A stretch of DNA of 64,000 bases from Ophiura sarsii (lineage: Eukaryota > Echinodermata > Ophiuroidea > Amphilepidida > Ophiuridae): positions 558,001 to 622,000 of the forward strand of contig CM069442.1 of assembly GCA_035610835.1 (NCBI GenBank), read 5' to 3'. A program made the translations under genes and the position numbers. Positions 49,301 through 58,300 of this stretch are shown piece by piece; within the stretch, counting starts at the first letter, position 1, and each line of letters opens with the position of its first letter. The notes below the pieces were generated by a model. That model was not told where the DNA came from. It saw only the letters and a list, made by a program, of their open reading frames with translations, and did not search any database.

Positions 49301-52300
49301 ATTATATGGGTTATCAGCTTTAATTTGATACCATACATGATATGTTTATGCATAATAATGATAAACACTTAAATTTCAAACAATTGGAAAAAGCAGAAAG
49401 GTCAAATGAGGTCATAATTCTTTTTGCCCAAAAATTGAATTTTGGCACCCGGCGGATTTGTAATCTACATCCTCTAAGCTAACATATAATGCAATAAAAT
49501 CGCAGATGTAAGTCATGTCACGGTTAAGGTTGCCTGCAACTCGACTATCTCATACATAATTTATATGGGTATACTTTTTTGATTGTTTCATTTTTAACGA
49601 AGTGGGATAAACATAAAATACTGCAGAATGTTTAACTACTACCGATGGTGCGGGAGTTTTGACTACTTCTCTCAACACAGTCCCCAGAAACAAAACAAGA
49701 ACAATATTAAACAAAATATTAAACGGCTACGCCAAGTGCGAGGTTGGAAATCTGCTCTGTATTTGTTGACAACAATACAAATGGCGTCATCTGCTATCAT
49801 CTGCCAACGATATTTGCGTAATGAACAGAAGCAGGTTTGGGGCTTCTTTTGAATAATTATGATGCTGCATTGACCAAGCATGTAATACAAAAATCTGTGA
49901 ATGTCGTCCGTAATTATTGTAAAGAATAGGATGCGGCTTTTAATGTTCTTCTGCCAGATGGAGAGTCGATTACTGACACCACATGCAATTTCTTTTTCAA
50001 TTTTCAATTTAGTTTTGACAATGCATGAATAATATATGTATGAGGTGTAATAAAATAAAAACAACATGGTTCATTACTTCCCCTCAAAACATGTTGTTGT
50101 ATTTGTAAAATCTAGACTACATCAGGAGTCCTGATCAGGACCATATTGAATTTGTCACATAATTGCCCCAAATCTTTGGAATTACATAAGCTAAGTAGGT
50201 GAAATAACTGTCATGTGAAGTTTTATTATGCTCATCATTAGTTATTCTTGTCTTGTTGCTGAATAGTATTGTCACTAACAAGGACTTAAATGTACATTTC
50301 TAAACAAGTTCATAAGAGTTTAAAGTTCAATTGAAATTAAAAGTGTTTTTTTTTCTAAAGGAAAAAAATTTTCTTTGAATTTTGCAGTTAAAAAAACAGA
50401 GGGAAAAGCCCCCCCCCCCCCCCCCCCCCCCATAGTAGGTGGTTACTCAAAACAAATTGGCAAAGAAGCATTTTCAGATTGTATAAACAACTTACGCTGC
50501 TTTCCTGAATCGTTTCCTCCATTCTTGGTAATAATCTTCTGGAATGTCTCGCATGGCTAGGCACAGTGTACGTAATCCCTCATTAGCAAATTCCTGTAAA
50601 TAAACCATTGTATCACTAGAGATAAATAGAAACTAACACACGCAGCTACTGGAAATTATATTAGTTGTTTAGCTCTAACCAGAGATATCGGTCAGTATCT
50701 CTGGCACTTGTGCTACCAATTGGATAATTGAGGTCAATAAGGCTACTGAGGACCCATACATTCTCTATTTGAGATATCAGATTTAATTTGAAATTGAAGA
50801 TTGGATGTGACTTCATTATTGCACCTATTACATCATTATTTTTTTAATCTAAAAAAGGTTGTTCTACATTCATCTGAAATGGGTTATACGTCAACTGGAA
50901 CCAATAATACACTAGTTTCACATAATACACTTTATTCACATCTATATTTTTACAATTGAGAACATTTACATAACATCGCTGTTCTGTCAAAACCTTGTAT
51001 CTCCCCCAGGCCCTTCAGCATGTATAAGGTAATACTTCCTATGTATATACACTTTGCAAAGTCTGTTCTAAACATGTTCAAGGGCAAGGGCCCAAAACAC
51101 ATCTATCAAAACCTTGCAAGTGCTCTTGCCCCTGAACATGTGTTATAAAGCAACACTTCTTATAGCATCATTATTGAGCAGTTTTACTCTATACATGCTG
51201 AAGGGCCAGAAAAACCAACAAGGTTTTGACAGAACAGCGACGATAATGGTCTCCTAACGCTTAAGTGCTCATTGATGATCTCTTTGGGTTTGTAGCTGGA
51301 TTCACATAATCTCTACATGATCACCGTGTCCGCTGTTTTTTATAGAATTTTTTTCCTCAAATCATATAAAATAAGCCATTTTTTGGCCGAAAATCTGTCC
51401 AAAATTTTGTATTAAACAATTTTGAAAAAATACCTGATTTTTTCACATTTTAGGTAAAAAGAAATAAACAAAAAAAACTAACAAAAAACCCCAAACTGAC
51501 CGACCCTGCTTGACAGGTCCGTCCTTTTTGTCGCCTAACGCTTACATTTAAGTGCTCGTTGGTGACCTCTTTGAGTTGGTCGTTGGAATCACATAATCTC
51601 TCCATGATCACCGTGTCCGCTCCCTTACAGAACAGCTTGATCTTACGACCCTGCCTCACGATCACCGACATCCTTTTACGTACGTTGTTGAAATCGAGGA
51701 TGTGCAGGAGTTCATAGACATCTTCTTGACCTTGGACATCAATGGTGATTGAAGTGGGTGTTCTCGACTAAAAAGAATACATGAAGACATCATTTGAATA
51801 TAATATCAGCAGATTTCTTGTAGCATATTATATACCACATATATAATTTGAATAAGAAATCCAAAGGTTCCCCTGTGGCCTATTGTACACCATATCAGCC
51901 AGCACAAACCCGTACATGACTCAAGAAAGCCTAACATAGGAGCTATAATGGATGGGTGATATAGATAGTCTTAAAACGGGCTGTGAAAACTAAAGACATG
52001 TGTACAAAACAACAGAGAAGGTACATCAGCATCAGGGGTAGCACTGGCTCAAAAATGTGAGGAGTCCCATTTGCATTTTTCAGGACCCTTTAAGGACTGC
52101 AAAAACTAAATTTAAGGGGTCCCCCAGAAATATAAGGGGTCCTGAAGTTTGAGCCTTTGAAAATGGTCAAAAAATGTTTTTAGAGACAAACAGTCGCTAA
52201 AACAGATACGCACACTAGCGTAAGATCATGTAACTCATATACCTATGTCGTGTCCATGTTAATCAGTAGAAGATACTTATAAATAGAATGTTTTGGAAAT

Positions 52301-55300
52301 CGCTTGAAACTTTTGCGGAAGCAATTCGGAAGCGCTTTAGTGTGTTTAACAACTTTTAAAAATACAGGATTTGCATTGTATTTATCTTTTACGGACATTA
52401 ATAAATTTAAAATGTAGGCACAGGATGGAGATTGACAATTTTCAGAATGTCTTAAGGTTTCCACGTCCATACATCGTCAGATTTAAGGGGTCCCTTTATT
52501 TTCGATTGGGACCCGTTAGTGAAGTTCAATATGTAAACTTACGCGTCCATTATCGTCCAACAAGAAAATAAGGGGTCCTAGGACGCAAGAACGCGAGCCC
52601 TGATCAGCATTAAATAATATAAAACAATATGAAGTCCAAAGTAGAAAATGCTGTGATTATAATTTATAAAGTATTGTACACATTTTCGGCCATCAGCCTT
52701 TCAATGTACAAAACAACCATGTATATATGTGACCCGTCACATCAAAATGGACATGTTGGAGGCACGGGTCAAATCTGAGTTATTGGTATGACTTAAAAGA
52801 GCACATTTTAAGCTTTGAAATGATACCATGTTGAAGGTAATTGGACTTTGTAAACACAAGATGTGATTGGAAGAAACATGTTTATTTCTATTATTTTCTT
52901 TATATTTCACCAAATATATTGGCCTCTATCTCAAAACTGTGTTTGCCGACAACATGTCCTTTTGACGCAACTGGTCACATATTCCATACCTATAGACTAA
53001 TGAAAGCCACTAATCTGAGAATCTAATTTGACTACAGAGAAGTGCATTTTTTGGTCATTTCTGTCACTTTTCATTGAGGCCACAAATAAAAAACGAGGAA
53101 AAACAGCGTAAAAATGGGTAAAAATGCCAAATATGGGCTGAAAAGAAAAGAAAATGGTGAAATTTTGGCATAAGCAAAATTGAAAAAAGAGGAAATCAGC
53201 TAAAAATAGGAACCCTTGCTTTATGTGCCATTTTCAACCACCAAGGAAACAAATTGGGCTATAATTTCACCATACAATTAGTTATTTTGACTTCTATTTG
53301 TCGGACAACACTGCTGATACCTTACCTTGAACACAAATCCAAAGTTTCTTGCGGCACTAACGAGGGCATTTTCATCTGGTGACTGGGCCTGGTATTCAAG
53401 ATTGCCTGTGTATATAAAACATTACACATAAACAAATAATGATATTGATACTATTGATAGACACAAGAATATCCTTCTTGAGCAATTCCTTGGTTACAAA
53501 TGAGGTGTTTAGATTTCTGCATCAGGATCTGGAACTCCGATAAAATGGTGAATCCACATCACACCAACATCAGAGTTTGTGACATGACATGACTATAAAT
53601 GGTAGTTCCATTGTGTTTTCTGATACGTGTTGTGAGTTCGGTTTTAAAAGTTTGTAGCTTGGTTTTGTCAAGAAAGTGATGTGGTAATTCGTTCCAAATC
53701 TTGGTGGTCCTTGGGGGAAAAAACATGAATTTACAGGATTTAGTCTTTGTAGCTTGCGGCTGATAGGTAAGGTTATAGGTGCCCTCAAAGAGCTATCACA
53801 ACAAAAGTGAAATTATTCAACCTGTGTGACGATCTAACTGTATGGCTTTGAACCATGGGTGATATCTCAAGATATGGAATGCAAAATTAATGCCTTTATT
53901 ATCTCTTGCTACAGGATAATGCTTAACATCAAACGCATGGATCATGTCCCAAACACCACTATTTATGACATGACCGAGACAGAGCCGCTTATCCACTGTG
54001 AAGCCGCCAGCTGAGATTTCTCCCTGATGATGAGCCTGCCAAAAAGTATACCACCTACATACCAACACATGGCTGAAGGAGACCTGGTTGTCCAAGCACA
54101 TCATATTTGACCCATTTACAACGCTTGCTAGGGGCAATGAAGGCATGATCCAAGAACGACAGATCGTCACTCTTGCTAAAGACCACCATGCATGGAAGAA
54201 ACTTGTGGGTGCCTGCTCTGCAGCCGAAGGATGATGATGATACATTATATATAGCTGTCTAATTGGCTTGGGGAGATGATTTCGCCAGTCGATGTCCACA
54301 AGACCATGAGAAATGTTGTAAAGCTTGGTAAGACAAATGGTTAAGACTTGGCAAAGAGGAAAAAACCTGTTAAACGGGTGATTGGACCTTTCAAGTAGAA
54401 ATCTTCCATGCATGGCAGTCTTTAGCTCTTTAGCAAGAGTGAATCTTAGTTGTTGGTTGTTTTGGTTTGGTTAAAGAAGAAATTAGAGATATACCAGAGT
54501 TTTTCGAAGATATTAAATTCTAAAGATTTTTTTTTTTAAAGGTTACAACTTGGTCGGCCATGCCTGTAGAACAATATTTCCCTTTGGCGAGTTGCCCTCA
54601 GCAACCGACTCTTAGATCTAAACGAGAGCATCAATGATGCAGAAGCTCACTACAGCTGAGAATTTGGGAAAATTCATAACTCATAATACATGTCTATATA
54701 TGAAGAGCTTTGTTGCAAAAGGGCTATGGTGCATTTTTTTTCAAAAATGAGTTTGATATAGAAATGTATAGGGAAAAATCTTATGTTTCAAGGATTTTTC
54801 AAAAAGTCATTTTCAAAAAGTCATTTTTTTCTCATTGTAAACAGCCATTGAAATTGTTGCAAAAGGGCCTGTGTCCAGAATTAAATCGGGATACAGGCCC
54901 TTTTGCAACAAAACAACAACTTCAATGGCTGTTTACAATGAGATGTAGGTCTTTTTGAAGAAAAAAATGACTTCATTTCCTTGAAACATGATTGTGACCT
55001 ATACATTTCTGTATCAAACTTCTTCTTTTTTAAATGATTAAAATAAATGATTTTTTTTGAGTGGTATTTTTCCTCTATGTACAAACAGATGGAGTTTTGT
55101 TGCAAAAGGGCTTAGGCCTACATCCAAATTTTCAAAAAATGTAAACATGATTTTTTTTTGTTGAAAACTAGCACATTTGGAATGTATTTCAATTTAAATT
55201 AGTATGTAGTGTACCTCTTTCATAATCCATTCAGTTTTTCAATTGCTCAACTTGAATATTTAGAAACAGGTTTTTTTGACTTTTTCTCAATAAGAGCCAA

Positions 55301-58300
55301 AGTGGATGGCAGGCCCTTTTGCAAAAAACCTCTTTATATTGTAAACCACTATAATCTGTCCAGCATATAACAAATGTTGCAAAGCTCGAATCCATATTAT
55401 ACCTTACATGAAACAAGAATTATCTATCTATATAATAATACGCTACTCTCTGTCTGTCTGTTTGTTTGTCTGTCTGTCTGTGCGCGCTTTTACGTCGCCT
55501 CCCGGGGTCAGGCGGCGTTCAAACTCGGTGGGTGGGTGCAGCTCGGTCCCCGCAAGAGCAAGTTCGCATTCGCTAGAGCGTGCGAGGTCAAAGGTCATCT
55601 AGGGGTCAACTTTTTGAAGTTGGTCGGATCGTGCTTAAACTCGGTGATCACAATGCTCGATGCGAGGCGAGCGTGGCAAAAATAAAACGGGTTGGCGTTT
55701 GTCGGGTCTTCCGGGGTCAAAGGTCGTCTAGGGGTCGAATGTTCAAAGTTTGTCCGATCGGGCTTAAACTCGGTGACGGGAAGCCCGGATACGAGTCGAG
55801 GGTGGAAAAAATAAAACGGCTTAGCTTTTCTCGGGTCTTCCGGGGTCAAAGGTCGTCTAAGGGTCGAATTTTCAAAGTTTGTCCGATCTGGCTTAAACTC
55901 GGGGACGGGAAGCCCAAATGCGAGTCGAGCGTGGAAAAAATAGAGCATATGAGGTCAAAGGTCATCTAGGGGTCAACTTTTGGAAGTTGGTCGGATCGAG
56001 CTTAAACTCGGTGATCACAATGCTCGATGCGAGGCGAGCGTGGCCAAAATTAAACGTGTTAGCGTTTGTCGGGTATTCCGGGACAAAGGTCATCTAGGGG
56101 TCAATTTTCAAAGTTTGTCCGATCGGGCTTGAACTCGGTGACAGGAAGCCCGGATACGAGTCGAGCGTGGAAAAAATAAAACGGATTTGCTTTTCTTGGG
56201 TCGTTCGGGGTCAAAGGTCGTCTAAGGGTCGAATTTTCAAAGTTTGTCCGATCGGGCTTAAACTCGGGGACGGGAAGCCCGAATGTGAGTCGAGCGTGGA
56301 AAAAATAAAACACCTTTGCTTTTCGTGGGTCGTCCGGGGTCAAAGGTCATCTAGGGGTCGAATTTTTAAAGTTTGTCCGATCTGGCTTAAACTCGGTGAC
56401 GGGAAGCCCGAATTACGAGTCGAGCGTGGAAAAAATAAAACGGCTTTGCTTTTCTTGGGTCGTCCGGAGTCAAAGGTCGTCTAAGGGTCGAATTTTCAAA
56501 GTTTGTCCGATCGGGCTTTATGCATGCCTTCTACAAACCACCAAACCCGAGAACCGACAAACCCCGGGTGACCGCCCAAACCCCGGGTGACCGATTTGCC
56601 CTTCTATATGCTTCGGTTGAGATTTCATAAGATCAAGAAATAGTCTCTTTCTGGTATTAAAACAAAATATTGCCAAACACCTTGGATATTAAATGGTGCG
56701 ACCTAATGGTAGATGATTGTTCTCTTATGTAATGTGTAAAGGTTCAATAAATAATATGTACAGAGATGAATAACTTGGGTACATAACAATGGCAAAATAC
56801 AACACCTATTTTATGAAAATATGCATCATTTAATGAAAATAATAATATTTACAGGTCACCAAACTCCCTTGGCCCCTGGATCTTAGGCCAAGTAAAAATA
56901 AAACTAGTTTTTCGTGCTAACTTTGTGAAAAAAGGAAGATGAGGTTGTTTTTTCTTCTTCCCAAAATGGCGAATGCCCCTTTTTCCAAAACTGGTTTCGC
57001 TTTTTCCAACATGGTGGAAATGTTTTTGCTTCAAAATGGCCGCCACTTTTCTAAGACTAGCTTTATAACCTTAAAATGGGTACATACTGGAAACAGCTCG
57101 CGATATTTTAAATGTTTATTTTAATATAACACAAGGATTTATTCTCTATTTTTTCTCTTTCAGGAATACAAAGCTAAATAAGAAAAGATGTGTATTCTAG
57201 ATTTACAAAATATCAGTGTGATCTCAGGAATATCTTGATAAATAAATCAGTTCCAGCCAAAAACGACAAACAAATGTTCCGAAGACCACACTGGTATTTT
57301 AAAACACCAGTTTTACCCACGGTTTATTTATATCATCTGATGATACAGTTTAATTTGTATCATGTTTTGATAATTAACGGTTTGCCTGTAATATGTTGTT
57401 CTTTGATTTTAACAGGTTTTTGTTTCAAATATTGACACGTTCTCCATTTACAACATCAGTGTGATCTTGAGAACATTCAACAACAAAAAATTGAAGAAAG
57501 AAAAAAATTGAAAAAAAAAATTGGAAAAAAAAAAAAAATTGAAGAAAAAAACTATTTTTTTGACGCGGCGGCCAAAATGGATGCGCACGCGCGGGGAAGA
57601 GAAACTACTATTTTTTTATTTGGCCTTTTAAATGGTGCGCCACTACTTTGACTTTGGTAATGCCACAAAAACCAGTTGGCGAATTGGCATTCAGTCTTCT
57701 GGATGGTTCAATAAGTAACAATAACATCTACCGAGGTGATTGGTTTAGGGGAATATTGAGAATAAGATAGGCTTTTCCTCTGATATCAAAATAATATAAC
57801 CATACATCATAGCCTATAGCCTAGGCTAGTATAGGCATAGGCTGGGATTTTCGGGAATTTAGTGCTCCCGGGACTCGATTTTGTTTTTCGGGCGGGACTC
57901 GGGATTTACGAAAATTGGTAGTCCAGATTTTTCGAGGAAGTGAAATCGCAATAAAATATACTAAATGTCCACCAAAGTGTACTGTACTGTAGATATGTAC
58001 TTCTGTTCTCTGTGTTGTCTTCATTTATTATTGTGAAATCTGCACCGGTTTTAATCAGCTTCCGGACATTAACATTACATATTAAAATCGCGATTCGTTC
58101 AAGATTTACCATCAGAATAATTTTGTGTACTACCAAAATGCATAAAACTGTCATAAGTGCAATCAAATGTGCACAATGAAGCGAATTTTAGAGCAACATC
58201 GTGCGTACGTAAACACCGCCGATGTGAGCGGCGCCATACTCTTGGGTTCCTTTTTTAGTAGGAGAACCAGGGATGGGAGAACCGTATGAGGAACAGGCGG

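Noticed and set aside
53817..54413. 198-codon minus-strand open frame
   Set aside because: It is the reverse of a decayed plus-strand retrotransposon fragment. Its own sequence has no recognisable domain.
55580..56484. Repetitive proteins over the 129-bp repeats
   Set aside because: Same reason: the unit is a multiple of three. The matching open frames on the opposite strand show it is composition, not coding.
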